Shown in pieces: positions 34,340 through 42,871 of a stretch of 50,369 nt of DNA. Every line of letters begins with the position of its first letter. The stretch's first letter is position 1. Position numbers and translations under genes: made by a program. Source of the DNA: Comamonas testosteroni (GTDB lineage Bacteria; Pseudomonadota; Gammaproteobacteria; Burkholderiales; Burkholderiaceae_C); the NCBI RefSeq assembly GCF_000761245.1, contig NZ_AWOR01000059.1:1-50369 (forward strand), written 5' to 3'. Below the pieces are notes generated by a model. That model ran no database searches and was not told where the DNA came from. It saw nothing but the letters and a program-made list of their open reading frames with translations.

Positions 34340-34500
34340 CATGCCCGTGGATTTGCTTGTTTTAGATGAAAAGTGAATAAGGGCATGGGTTTTTGTTGGT
34401 TGGAATTTACGTCCGCGGTCTGGATACTGCAAAGGCCTTTGCATGGATGCAGAGTCAGACCTTTGGTATCAAAACACAGTACATCAACGAGGAGCAAAGC

Positions 34501-35343
34501 ATGACCACTCTTTTTTCCGTAGCGCACCGCCGCCGCCGTCTTCTGGCCACAAGCTTGCTGGCAGGAGCCGCTCTGGCCATGGGAGCCCTGCCGGCCGCGG
34601 CGCAGGATGCCGGCAAGAAGCAATTGGTCATCGGCGGCACGGCCGGCTCCAACATCGACCAGCTGCAATACGGCATCGTTCCCATTCTGCAGAAGAAGGG
34701 CTACAAGGTGCGCCTGGTGGAGTTCAACGACTATGTCCAGCCCAACCTTGCTTTGGCCGACGGTTCGCTGGATGCCAATTTCTTCCAGCACGAGGTGTAT
34801 TTCAATCAGTTCAAGGGTGACCGCAAGCTGGATCTGACGGCCCTGGTGCAGGGGCCGATTGCGCCCATGGGCGTCTACAGCAAGCAGCGCAAGAGCCTGG
34901 CCGAACTGAAGGAGGGCGATCGCATCGCCCTTCCCAATGACGCCAGCAATCTGGCGCGGGGCATCTTGCTGCTGCAGCAGGCGGGGCTGGTCAAGCTCAA
35001 GGAGGGCGTGAACCCGCTGCGCGTGTCCGAGCTGGACCTGGCCTCCAATCCCAAGAAGATCAAGCTCGTGCCTCTGGATGCGGCTCATCTGCCGCGTGCG
35101 CTCGATGATGCGCAGTACGCCATCATCAACGGCAACTTTGCGATTTCCTCGGGCCTGAAGTTGTCGGATTCGGTGTTGCTGGAAAAGACGCCCGAGCATT
35201 ATCTGAACATCGTGGCTGTCAAGACCAAGGACAAGGATGCGCAATGGGCCAAGGATCTGGCTGCAGCCTACAAGTCCGCCGAGTTCAAGGGCGTGGTGGA
35301 CAGCAAGTTTGCGGGCTATGCCAAGCCCGCATTTCTGCAATAA
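34501..35343 (+). CDS. metQ: MetQ/NlpA-family substrate-binding protein 2
   Basis: 280 aa. I chose ATG 34501 (GAGGAG upstream); the frame is open back to 34393. The signal peptide (RRRRLLATSLLAGAALAMGA, cleavage at AAAQ-DA) and the body (GGTAGSNIDQL, VEFNDYVQPNLALADG, NFFQHEVYF, GPIAPMGVYS) match the first copy closely, so this is a tandem duplication followed by divergence. Its ligand may differ. Confidence 0.88.
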   Translation: MTTLFSVAHRRRRLLATSLLAGAALAMGALPAAAQDAGKKQLVIGGTAGSNIDQLQYGIVPILQKKGYKVRLVEFNDYVQPNLALADGSLDANFFQHEVYFNQFKGDRKLDLTALVQGPIAPMGVYSKQRKSLAELKEGDRIALPNDASNLARGILLLQQAGLVKLKEGVNPLRVSELDLASNPKKIKLVPLDAAHLPRALDDAQYAIINGNFAISSGLKLSDSVLLEKTPEHYLNIVAVKTKDKDAQWAKDLAAAYKSAEFKGVVDSKFAGYAKPAFLQ

Positions 35344-35346
35344 GTC

Positions 35347-36549
35347 TCAGCCGAAGAGGGCCTGAACCTCGTTCTCCAGATGGCGTAGCGCGCGCAGCTC
35401 GATCTGCTGCAGCTGCGCTTTCTGCGTTTCGGGCAGGCCCTGTAAAAGTGCAGCGGCGCCAAAGTCGCTGAGTACGGCCCGCCCGGTCTGCAGATTGCAC
35501 AGGATATTGTGGGCATACAGATCTCCATGCAGCAAACCTCGCCCGTGCAGGTGGGTGATGGCAGAGCGTATGCCTTGCAGCAGTAGCTGGGCCATGTCAG
35601 TTTGCAGGCGCAGTTCGGGGTCATAGACATCACGTGTGCAACTGTCGAAGCTTGGCGGCCCGGCCAGCGGTTGCATGGCTGAATCCAGCAGGGGCAGGGC
35701 CGTGGCCATTTGCCCGTCAGGAGCACCCAGAACCTGCGCCAGCGGCGTCAGCAGATGAGGGTGCTGTCCTGCTGCAATGCCTGCTGCCAGTTCGGATTGT
35801 GGCGTGCCGTCGCTGGTCTGGGCGGCCTTGAAAACCTTGAGTGCCAGCTCCTGTCCGTTGAGGCTGGCGCGGTAGATATGGCCGCTGGCACCCTCGCCCA
35901 GCTTGCCGGCGATCTGCAAATTTTGATAGAAAATGGGCTCAATCCCATGCCTTGAAAGCGTATCCAGCTCCTGTTTTTGAGTCATTGGATTACCTGCCAG
36001 TGCCAGCCATGCCAGGTGTGGCAGCCGGAAGATGACTTCGGGAGCATCTTCGAAGCGGTTGCTTGCAATGCGCAGCAACTCCAGCGCCTGGCAATGCTCC
36101 AGGCTTTGGGGCAGCTGCCTCAGTTGGTTGCACGACAGCATGAGCTTTTGCAGGCGCGTGCATCGGCCAATGGATTCGGGTAGCTGTTGCACGTGGTTGT
36201 CTGTGAGAATCAGCCAGCGCAATCGTGGCGGCAGGCTCTCCTTTGGCACATGCGCGATGCGGCAGGCCTTGAAGCCCACCATTTCGAGTTGCGGCATGCG
36301 GCCCAGCACGCGGGGCAGTTCGCTGAACGGATTGTTCGAGGCAAACAGAATGCGCAACCGCGCAAAGCGCGTCAGATCATCTGGCAGAGTGGTGAGCTGG
36401 TTGCAGGACAGATCTAGGATCTCCAGCGTCTCGGCCAGCTGATAAAGCGCGTCGGGGAACTCGGTCAACCCATCGCTGAGCCTGATATGGTGTGCGCGGG
36501 CCAGTGAACCATTGGCCAGTCCGGAGTGAAACTGCTCTAGCGTCAACAT
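35347..36549 (-). CDS. Leucine-rich repeat / protein kinase fusion
   Basis: 400 aa. Residues ~20-205 are about seven leucine-rich repeats (LEILDLSCNQLTTLPDDL, LRWLILTDNHVQQLPESI, LQKLMLSCNQLRQLPQSL). Residues ~212-395 are a small kinase: GEGASG (218-223), ALKVFK, HGDLYAHN (Asp343, the catalytic Asp) and SDFGAA (Asp362). HGD replaces the usual HRD. The lobe is short and may be minimal or atypical. Similar fusions occur in many proteobacteria with unknown targets. Its stop overlaps nothing; the start is 65 bases from a divergent SUKH gene. Confidence 0.82.
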   Translation of the reverse strand: MLTLEQFHSGLANGSLARAHHIRLSDGLTEFPDALYQLAETLEILDLSCNQLTTLPDDLTRFARLRILFASNNPFSELPRVLGRMPQLEMVGFKACRIAHVPKESLPPRLRWLILTDNHVQQLPESIGRCTRLQKLMLSCNQLRQLPQSLEHCQALELLRIASNRFEDAPEVIFRLPHLAWLALAGNPMTQKQELDTLSRHGIEPIFYQNLQIAGKLGEGASGHIYRASLNGQELALKVFKAAQTSDGTPQSELAAGIAAGQHPHLLTPLAQVLGAPDGQMATALPLLDSAMQPLAGPPSFDSCTRDVYDPELRLQTDMAQLLLQGIRSAITHLHGRGLLHGDLYAHNILCNLQTGRAVLSDFGAAALLQGLPETQKAQLQQIELRALRHLENEVQALFG

Positions 36550-36614
36550 AGGACGCGCAGTCTAAGCCCTGCGCACCCCATGCACCCCAAACACACAATG
36601 CACGGAATGCCTGC

Positions 36615-37592
36615 ATGAGAATCTTCAAAGACCTGCCTGCGCTGGTGCAGGCATTGCCCGAACTGGCGCTGAGCGACTGGGTGGATCTGCCCGCCGATGC
36701 AACAGCCCAGCTCGATGCGCCACATCGGTCCCCGTCAGCAGATCTGCTGACACAGCCTGCTTTGCGCTTTGTGGCGCGCGATGCGAATGAGGTGCCGCGC
36801 ATGGGTTATATGCCGTGGATACCGGTGGCGGTACTCGCCCAGATGCACTGGCCTTCACCATTTGACGCGCAGGCATGGTCTCGTTTTTTGCAGGCCGAGT
36901 TCGGGCGCAGCCAGCGCTTTGTAGAAACCCATGCTGTGTGGGATGAGGCCGATGTGCCCGAGCCGTATTGGCCGCCCGCCGATGCTTCGTTCGATCAGCG
37001 GCTGGCCTATTGGCATCATGGCCTGCAAGCCCATGCCTGGATGGACGAAGAGCCTGCTTCAGTCCAGCCCTTCAGCCGGGCTGAGCTGCGACTGTGCGAA
37101 TGGCGCCTGGGCTGCAACCTGCCCCAGCCCTTGCGTGACTATCTTTTGCAGCTCGGTGTACTGGACTGGGCCGAGCGCTTGCTGAGTCCGCGCTTTGATC
37201 TGCTGGCGCCGGATGCTGACATGGATGCCATCGGTACGGTGCAAGTCGTGTTTCCGGGCATTGCCGACATTGTGGAAATGAGTGCACCGCAACAGGCGCA
37301 GGACCTGATGGCACAGCTGGGCGAGCTGGTGGTGTTCGGGGACTACCTGGGCAATGGCAATCTCTGGTGCTTTGACCGTCGCGATGGCTCCGTCTGGTAT
37401 CTGGACCATGACAGCAGTCCCTTGCTGACCCGCATGTTTGACGATGCGGGTGACTATCTGGACGCGCTGGCCTTGATGTCGCTATGCCGCAGTCATGCCG
37501 TGGCCCAGGGGCGGGATGATGGTGATGAGCAGGCCGAAGTGCTGCTGGCAAAGCGCTTCGGGCAGACGCTGATCAGGAAATGGATGTACTGA
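36615..37592 (+). CDS. SUKH (SMI1/KNR4)-domain protein
   Basis: 325 aa. The C-terminal half carries the SUKH pattern: FSRAELRLCEWRLGCNLPQP, then LLQLGVLDWAERLL and VVFGDYLGNGNLWCFDRRDG-like beta strands with SVWYLDHDS. The N-terminal half is unrecognised. SUKH domains are common immunity proteins for polymorphic toxins, but no toxin gene lies nearby. It is followed at once by an ankyrin gene. Cytoplasmic. Confidence 0.65.
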   Translation: MRIFKDLPALVQALPELALSDWVDLPADATAQLDAPHRSPSADLLTQPALRFVARDANEVPRMGYMPWIPVAVLAQMHWPSPFDAQAWSRFLQAEFGRSQRFVETHAVWDEADVPEPYWPPADASFDQRLAYWHHGLQAHAWMDEEPASVQPFSRAELRLCEWRLGCNLPQPLRDYLLQLGVLDWAERLLSPRFDLLAPDADMDAIGTVQVVFPGIADIVEMSAPQQAQDLMAQLGELVVFGDYLGNGNLWCFDRRDGSVWYLDHDSSPLLTRMFDDAGDYLDALALMSLCRSHAVAQGRDDGDEQAEVLLAKRFGQTLIRKWMY

Positions 37593-37593
37593 G

Positions 37594-38103
37594 ATGAGCA
37601 TGAAACTGCTCAAAGCCGCTGAAAAAGGCGATATCGTTGCGCTGAAGCTGCGCCTAAAGGACGGTGACGATATCGCCTATGTGCAAAAGAGCACAGGCCT
37701 CAATGCGCTGATCACGGCCCTCAATTGCGGCAACGATGCCGCGGCCCAATGGCTGGTGGAGCAAGGCAGTCCGCTGGATCAGGTGAGCCTGACAACCGGC
37801 ATGACCGCAACCGCCTGGGCGGCCTTCAACGGGCGCACAGAGATGCTGCAAGTGCTGCGGCAAGCGGGGGCCGATCTCGACAAGACCGGGGATAGCAAAG
37901 GCCGCACCCCGTATCTGATTGCCGTGGACCATGGCGCCTGGGCGGTGGTGCGCTGGTTCTGGTCGGCCGGGGTCGATCTTCGGCGAAGAGATGCCCAGGG
38001 TCGCAATGCATTTGATCTGCTGGTGCACAGCGGTCGTGATGTGCCTGGGGATGTACTGGAGCGCGTGGCAGGCCATGCCGCTGCACCGCCCACGGGGCGG
38101 TGA
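37594..38103 (+). CDS. Ankyrin-repeat protein, 169 aa
   Basis: ATG 37594 is one base after the SUKH stop. Four ankyrin-like repeats can be seen: MKLLKAAEKGDIVALKLRLK, GLNALITALNCGNDAAAQWL, GMTATAWAAFNGRTEMLQVL and GRTPYLIAVDHGAWAVVRWF. It is a soluble binding protein. Paired with SUKH it suggests an immunity-type or adaptor unit (inference). A long inverted repeat follows. Confidence 0.72.
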   Translation: MSMKLLKAAEKGDIVALKLRLKDGDDIAYVQKSTGLNALITALNCGNDAAAQWLVEQGSPLDQVSLTTGMTATAWAAFNGRTEMLQVLRQAGADLDKTGDSKGRTPYLIAVDHGAWAVVRWFWSAGVDLRRRDAQGRNAFDLLVHSGRDVPGDVLERVAGHAAAPPTGR

Positions 38104-38106
38104 CGG

Positions 38107-38140
38107 GATGAAGATGCCATGCTTGCATGGCATCTTCATC
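38107..38140. terminator. Long hairpin after the ankyrin gene
   Basis: GATGAAGATGCCATGC pairs with GCATGGCATCTTCATC with a two-base loop, 16 bp in all. No T run, so it may be a bidirectional or factor-dependent end between convergent genes. Confidence 0.55.
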
Positions 38141-38160
38141 GCCTCAACGGCGGGACTGCA

Positions 38161-38532
38161 TCAGGACGCTGGCTGGATGCGGGTGATGATCAGCGAGCCA
38201 TCCTTGTCCTCGGCATGGAACAGAACCTTGTCGCCAGCCTTGAAAGAGGCCGACTGAGCAGAGTCAGACAGCGCAAACACCATGGTCATGGGAGGCATGT
38301 CCAGGTTTTTGATTTCTTCATGGCGGATCGTGAGCCTGCCTGTGCGGGCATCCACACGGGTGACTTCACCGGCGGTCAGCACATCGGTCTGGCCGGTCGA
38401 TGCGGTTGCCGAAGCATCGGCCATCCCATCATGGCCTGCGTGTGCCGAGTGATCCTGTGCGGAAGCGGGTGCAGCCAGCGCAATGCCAAGGCTCAGGGCT
38501 GCCAAAGCGGTGTGAAAGAGGTTTTTCATCAT
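38161..38532 (-). CDS. CusF-like periplasmic copper-binding protein
   Basis: 123 aa. AGGAGAAC precedes ATG 38532. Signal peptide (MMKNLFHTALAALSLGIALA, cleavage after ASA-Q), then a His-rich linker (HSAHAGHDGM). The CusF/CopF fold: GEVTRVDARTGRLTIRHEEI, then LDMPPMTMVFAL with the MTM copper ligands and FKAGDKVLFHAE. In CusF a Trp precedes the Met pair; here Met occupies that place. Chaperones Cu(I) in the periplasm. Last gene of the copper cluster, 20 bases after DUF411. Confidence 0.85.
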   Translation of the reverse strand: MMKNLFHTALAALSLGIALAAPASAQDHSAHAGHDGMADASATASTGQTDVLTAGEVTRVDARTGRLTIRHEEIKNLDMPPMTMVFALSDSAQSASFKAGDKVLFHAEDKDGSLIITRIQPAS

Positions 38533-38552
38533 GTTCTCCTGACTTGAGGGGG

Positions 38553-39041
38553 TCAGCCGCGATAGCTGGTGAAGACGGAGGTGCTGACATCGCTGCGCAT
38601 CAGGCTTTGGGTGACCAGCAGCACGTCGTAGGGGTCTTTGCGGCCACCGTACTCGGGGCCGTCCATACCGGGACTGCCGATGGGCATGCCTGGTACGGCG
38701 ATGCCCAGCGCCTTGGGTTTTTGCTTCAGCAGCTTGTGCACATCGGCGGCAGGCACATGGCCCTCGACCAGATAACCGCCCACCAGGGCGGTATGGCAGG
38801 AGCCCAGACGGGTAGGCAGTCCCAGTTTGGCGCGTACGGCGCTGTTGCCCACGTCGTGGACCTTTACGGCGAAGCCAGCCTGCTCAATCAGGACAATCCA
38901 GTCCTTGCAGCAGCCGCAGTTCGGATCTTTCCAGACCTCCATGGCAATCTTGGCGGGAGGAGCAGCCATTGCTGGCAGTGCAGCCATGCCGGCAGCGGCG
39001 GCCAGCAGATGCAGGGCATGGCGGCGGTTGGTGCTTGTCAT
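38553..39041 (-). CDS. DUF411 metal-binding protein
   Basis: 162 aa. Signal peptide (RRHALHLLAAAAGMAALPAMA). The DUF411 core: VWKDPNCGCCKDWI, GLPTRLGSCHTALVGGYLVEGHVP, KPKALGIAVPGMPIGSPGMD. The Cys-Gly-Cys-Cys and SCH motifs are likely copper ligands. DUF411 proteins recur in copper and silver clusters. Periplasmic. Cotranscribed with the CusF-like and cupredoxin genes. Confidence 0.85.
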   Translation of the reverse strand: MTSTNRRHALHLLAAAAGMAALPAMAAPPAKIAMEVWKDPNCGCCKDWIVLIEQAGFAVKVHDVGNSAVRAKLGLPTRLGSCHTALVGGYLVEGHVPAADVHKLLKQKPKALGIAVPGMPIGSPGMDGPEYGGRKDPYDVLLVTQSLMRSDVSTSVFTSYRG

Positions 39042-39060
39042 CGGGAATTCCTTTCTTGCG

Positions 39061-39543
39061 TTATTCGGTGACGGTGATGCGGCCCGTCATGCCGGCCTGG
39101 TAGTGGCCGGCGATCAGGCAGGCGAAGTCGAAATTGCCTGCGCGGTTGAAGCTCCAGACCATGTCTTCGGTCTGGCCTGCGGCGACATGGGTCATATAGG
39201 GTTCGGCATGTTCCATGCCGGGGTACTTGAGCATCATCTGCGCGTGCTCATCGAGCGATGCCCGGGTGCCCAGCACCATCTCGTGCATGAGATGGCCTTT
39301 GTTGACCACGCGCAGGCGCAGGGTCTCGCCTTTTTTCACACTGAAATGACTGGGGTTGAAGCGCATGTCGTCCGTCATCTGGATGGTGATGGTGCGCCGG
39401 GCCCCTCCGGCTTCGGCGGCAATGCCCCAGGGCTTTTGCTCCTTGATCACGGGACTGCTGGCATGGGTGTTGTTTCCATGCGCAAAACTAGCGCTGGCGC
39501 TTGCTGCTAAAACGCAGGCAGCTATGAAATGAATAGTCTTCAT
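39061..39543 (-). CDS. Cupredoxin-domain copper protein
   Basis: 160 aa with signal peptide. The plastocyanin-type core reads ITIQMTDDMRFNPSHFSVKK, then VVNKGHLMHEMVLG and FDFACLIAGHYQAGMTGRI. His in LMHEM, Cys in FACLIAGHYQAGM, His and Met make a type 1 copper site. Members of this group are named CopI in some copper-resistant bacteria. Periplasmic electron or copper carrier. It lies 15 bases after the multicopper oxidase. Confidence 0.85.
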   Translation of the reverse strand: MKTIHFIAACVLAASASASFAHGNNTHASSPVIKEQKPWGIAAEAGGARRTITIQMTDDMRFNPSHFSVKKGETLRLRVVNKGHLMHEMVLGTRASLDEHAQMMLKYPGMEHAEPYMTHVAAGQTEDMVWSFNRAGNFDFACLIAGHYQAGMTGRITVTE

Positions 39544-39558
39544 GGGAGTCTCCTGGCA

Positions 39559-40953
39559 TCAGTGCTGGGGGTGAGCACTTGTGGCGGGGCCGGTTTCGGG
39601 TTTGCGTATGGTGGCCGCACCGGGTGCGGTGCCGGGCGTGCTCTGGCGGGGGGGCTTGGCATCGAAAGGTGCTCCCTGCCATTCATAGGCCCGGGTCCCT
39701 TTGGGCTGCTGGTACCAGCCGGGGTCCTTGTAGTCGTTGGCACCCAGGTTTTTGCGCACCTTGAAGCTGGTGAACATGCCGCCCATCTCTATGGGGCCGT
39801 AGGGGCCTTTGCCGGTCATCATGGGGAAGGTGTTGTCGGGCAGAGGCATTTCCATGGTGCCCATATCGCCCATGCCGCGCTCGCCCATCAGCATGTAGTC
39901 GGGCACGATCTTCTGGATCTTGCCCACCAGGCCACGGTGGTCCACACCGATCATGGTGGGCACGTCGTGACCCATGGCGCCCATGGTGTGGTGGCTCTTG
40001 TGGCAGTGGAAAGCCCAGTCGCCGGGTTCGTCGGCAATGAATTCCACCTGGCGCATCTGGCCCACGGCCACATCCGTCGTCACTTCGGGCCAGCGGGCGG
40101 ACTTTGGCACGGGGCCGCCATCGGTGCCCGTGACCTCGAACTCATGGCCGTGGATATGGATGGGGTGGTTGGTCATGGTCAGATTGCCCACGCGGATGCG
40201 CACCTTGTCACCCTGACGCGCCACCAGCGGACTGATGGCGGGGAAGGCGCGGCTGTTGAAGGTCCAGATATTGAAGTCCGTCATCTCATTGATACGCGGC
40301 GTCATGGTGCCGGGCTCGACCGCGTAGGCGCTGAGCAGGAAGGCATAGTCACGCTGCACCTTGTCGATCAGCGGATGGGCTGTCTTGGGGTGGGTGATCC
40401 ACAAGCCCATCATGCCCATGGCCATCTGCACCATCTCATCCGAATGCGGGTGGTACATGAAGGTGCCGGGGCGGCGCGCTTCGAACTCATAGACAAAGGT
40501 CTTGCCCGGAGGGATGTGGGGTTGGTTCAGACCGCCCACGCCGTCCATGCCATTGGGCAGACGCTGGCCATGCCAGTGGATGGTGGTGCTCTCGGGCAGC
40601 CGGTTGGTGACGAAGATGCGCACCTTGTCGCCTTCCACCACCTCGATCGTGGGGCCCGGCGACTGGCCGTTGTAGCCCCACATATTGATGAAAAAGCCGG
40701 GTGCCACCTCGCGCACCACCGGCTCGGCCACGAGGTGGAACTCCTTGACGCCCGCATTCATGCGCCAGGGCGTGGTCCAGCCGTTGAGCGTGACCACGCC
40801 CTGGTAGGGGCGACCGTTGGGCGGCGCCAAGGGCGCAGCCGTGTCGGCGCCGCCTTGCATGACGGGCTCGGGCAGGGCCGCCATGGCAACCTTGCTGACG
40901 GCAGTGGCTGCCACTGCAGTGGCAGCGCCGGTGAAAAAGGATCGGCGTTGCAT
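39559..40953 (-). CDS. Multicopper oxidase, copper resistance
   Basis: 464 aa. A twin-Arg signal (RRSFFTGAATAVAATAVS). Copper sites: HWHG (126-129), HPH (168-170), then HPIHIHGHEF and HCHKSHHTMGAM at the C-terminus with the type 1/2/3 ligands. The Met/His-rich region typical of CopA (with its extra repeats) is absent, so this is a compact cuproxidase that oxidises Cu(I) in the periplasm. It is two bases from the TolC-type gene. Large open frames on the opposite strand are shadows. Confidence 0.9.
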   Translation of the reverse strand: MQRRSFFTGAATAVAATAVSKVAMAALPEPVMQGGADTAAPLAPPNGRPYQGVVTLNGWTTPWRMNAGVKEFHLVAEPVVREVAPGFFINMWGYNGQSPGPTIEVVEGDKVRIFVTNRLPESTTIHWHGQRLPNGMDGVGGLNQPHIPPGKTFVYEFEARRPGTFMYHPHSDEMVQMAMGMMGLWITHPKTAHPLIDKVQRDYAFLLSAYAVEPGTMTPRINEMTDFNIWTFNSRAFPAISPLVARQGDKVRIRVGNLTMTNHPIHIHGHEFEVTGTDGGPVPKSARWPEVTTDVAVGQMRQVEFIADEPGDWAFHCHKSHHTMGAMGHDVPTMIGVDHRGLVGKIQKIVPDYMLMGERGMGDMGTMEMPLPDNTFPMMTGKGPYGPIEMGGMFTSFKVRKNLGANDYKDPGWYQQPKGTRAYEWQGAPFDAKPPRQSTPGTAPGAATIRKPETGPATSAHPQH

Positions 40954-40954
40954 A

Positions 40955-42400
40955 TCAGTGACCTGCTTCGTTGTTGGCAGCGGGGGCTGCGCTGGTGTTG
41001 ACGGTGGGGGATGTTCCTGGCGATGTGCCTGTCAGGGCCAGGCGCAGATCGGTTTCGGCCAGCCAGAAGTCGCGCTGTGCTTCGGTGGCGGTCACCACCG
41101 CTTGCGTGGTACTGCGGGCCTGTGCCAGTAACTGCCACACACTCATGAACATGCCGTTGTAGCGGTAGACGGTTTCTTCCTGCATCAGCTTGGCCAAGGG
41201 CAGGACCTCGGCCTGCTGCTGCTGGGCCAGGTCGTAAGCCGTGCGATAGGCCAGCCAGTTGCTGCGGGCTTCGCTACGCGCGCGTATGGCGTTGTCGCGC
41301 AGCAGCGATGCGCTGCGCAGCACCTGGTTGCGTGCCATGCCGCGCGCGGCAAAGCCCCAGTCAAACAGCGGCAGCGGCACTTCGAACTCCCAGCCCTGGG
41401 TCTTGTCGCTGTGGCCGGTGGCGCGTTCGGTGCTGGTGTTGTTGCTGTAGCTGGCGCCGATATCGCCAAAGATGCTGCCAATCGTGGCCCAGCCCTGGCG
41501 GCCGGCGGTCACATCCAGGTCGCGGCGCAGCGCGCCCAGATCCAGCCGCTGGCGAAGCGCCGTGGCCTCGGCGTCATCGCCGCTACGCAGTTCGGCTATT
41601 TTCGGCAGGGCGGGCAGCTGGGCGGGCAGCTTGTAGGTCAGTTGCTGCCCCCACAGACCCATGCGGCGGGCCAGCTGCTCGCGTTCCAGCTGGGCGTTCA
41701 GACGCGCGCGTGCCAGCTGGGCGGTGGCTTGCTGCTGTTGGGCCAGTTCTCTGGCCTGGTCCATCTTGCTGAAGTTGCCAACCTGAGCCATGCGGCGGGC
41801 CAGCTCGCCGCCCAGGGCAGCGGCCTCATGCATGCGTTCGTTGGCGGCCAGGGCCTGCTCGGCGGCAACGGCACGCAGCCACGCGCGGCGTGTATCGGAG
41901 GCCAGCAGCAGCACCTGCTGGGCGGCCGTCAGTGTGGCCTGTTCCATCTGCCAGCCCTGCCAGCGGCTGCGCCAGGGCAGAGTGATGAGTTGCACCAGCC
42001 CAAAGCTGAGCTGGCGCTCGATCTCGCGCTCGTGGCCGTTGCGAAAGCGGCCGAAGGTAAAGCTGGGGTTGGGCAGGGTCAGCGCTTGCACGCGCTGCGC
42101 GTCGGCAATCCCGAGCTGCGCGAGCTGCGCCTGCAAGCCGGGGTTGTTGAGCAGGGCGATGCGCACGGCGGTGTCGGCATCGACAGGGGCTTTGAGCCAG
42201 TCGGCAATCTGGGTCTGTGCATCCTGCAGGGCCTGGGCGTGCGGCGAGGGTAGTTGCGCGCCCGCGGGTAGCCTGCCTTCGGTATGTCTGGCCACATTGC
42301 CGCGCAGTCCGTCGGGCGAAATGCTGGCGCAGCCGGCCAGCAAAAGTGTGAGTGACATTGCGGCGAGCAATGGCGCGGCCTTGAATGCAAGGCGCTTCAT
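40955..42400 (-). CDS. TolC-family outer-membrane channel lipoprotein
   Basis: 481 aa from ATG 42400 (GGAGG upstream). Lipobox LLAGC near residue 22. The helical barrel repeats are seen in IGDAQ-type and AWLRAVAAEQALAANERMHE; SYSNNTSTERATGHSD marks a variable loop. Standard CusC/NodT architecture but no partner RND or fusion gene is present. In a copper cluster it would release copper or redox partners. It overlaps the 119-aa gene by four bases. Confidence 0.82.
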   Translation of the reverse strand: MKRLAFKAAPLLAAMSLTLLLAGCASISPDGLRGNVARHTEGRLPAGAQLPSPHAQALQDAQTQIADWLKAPVDADTAVRIALLNNPGLQAQLAQLGIADAQRVQALTLPNPSFTFGRFRNGHEREIERQLSFGLVQLITLPWRSRWQGWQMEQATLTAAQQVLLLASDTRRAWLRAVAAEQALAANERMHEAAALGGELARRMAQVGNFSKMDQARELAQQQQATAQLARARLNAQLEREQLARRMGLWGQQLTYKLPAQLPALPKIAELRSGDDAEATALRQRLDLGALRRDLDVTAGRQGWATIGSIFGDIGASYSNNTSTERATGHSDKTQGWEFEVPLPLFDWGFAARGMARNQVLRSASLLRDNAIRARSEARSNWLAYRTAYDLAQQQQAEVLPLAKLMQEETVYRYNGMFMSVWQLLAQARSTTQAVVTATEAQRDFWLAETDLRLALTGTSPGTSPTVNTSAAPAANNEAGH

Positions 42401-42756
42401 GGCTGGCCTCCGTGAAGGTGCTGATGTGCGGAAGCACCGCGGCCCGGTGCTGGATCGGAGGCATTGCCCTGGGATTTCTCCCACTTGAGCACATCGCCAT
42501 GGCCGTGCGGGAACTCGCTCACCGCGGCATTGGCGGCTTTCCAGTCACCGGGCTGGGTGACGATGGCAGCGCTGGCGGCGAGCGGCCGGTGCTGCAGCGC
42601 CAGCGTGGGAGCGGCGGGGTTGAAAACGCTGTGACTACTGGCCGGGGATTGGGCCGCCGGGAGCGCCGGATTGGACTGTTGGGCCAGGACCGGGGGGCTG
42701 ACACCGGCCATGAGCAAAGCCATGGCTGTCAAAGAAAGAGGATGCGCTTGGCGCAT
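42397..42756 (-). CDS. Small secreted protein of copper cluster, 119 aa
   Basis: First gene of the minus-strand copper operon, overlapping the TolC gene (ATGA). Signal peptide (MALLMAGVSPPVLA-Q). The mature part is Ala/Pro-rich, ending in a His-containing tail (GASAHQHLHGG) that could bind metal. No family recognised, but its position implies a periplasmic role in copper handling. Confidence 0.6.
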   Translation of the reverse strand: MRQAHPLSLTAMALLMAGVSPPVLAQQSNPALPAAQSPASSHSVFNPAAPTLALQHRPLAASAAIVTQPGDWKAANAAVSEFPHGHGDVLKWEKSQGNASDPAPGRGASAHQHLHGGQP

Positions 42757-42871
42757 AGAGGATTCCTGTCATCTAAAACCGGGAGAAGGTCCGCAGTTTT
42801 GAGCGTTTTGCGGCTCAAGCCTAGACAGCAAGCGCGATGACTGCTATCAAAAAGCGGACGCACCTAGGGCG

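Noticed and set aside
39529..41001. 490-codon plus-strand frame opposite the multicopper oxidase
   Set aside because: His/Gly-rich antisense composition, no domain; the minus strand has a full set of copper motifs.
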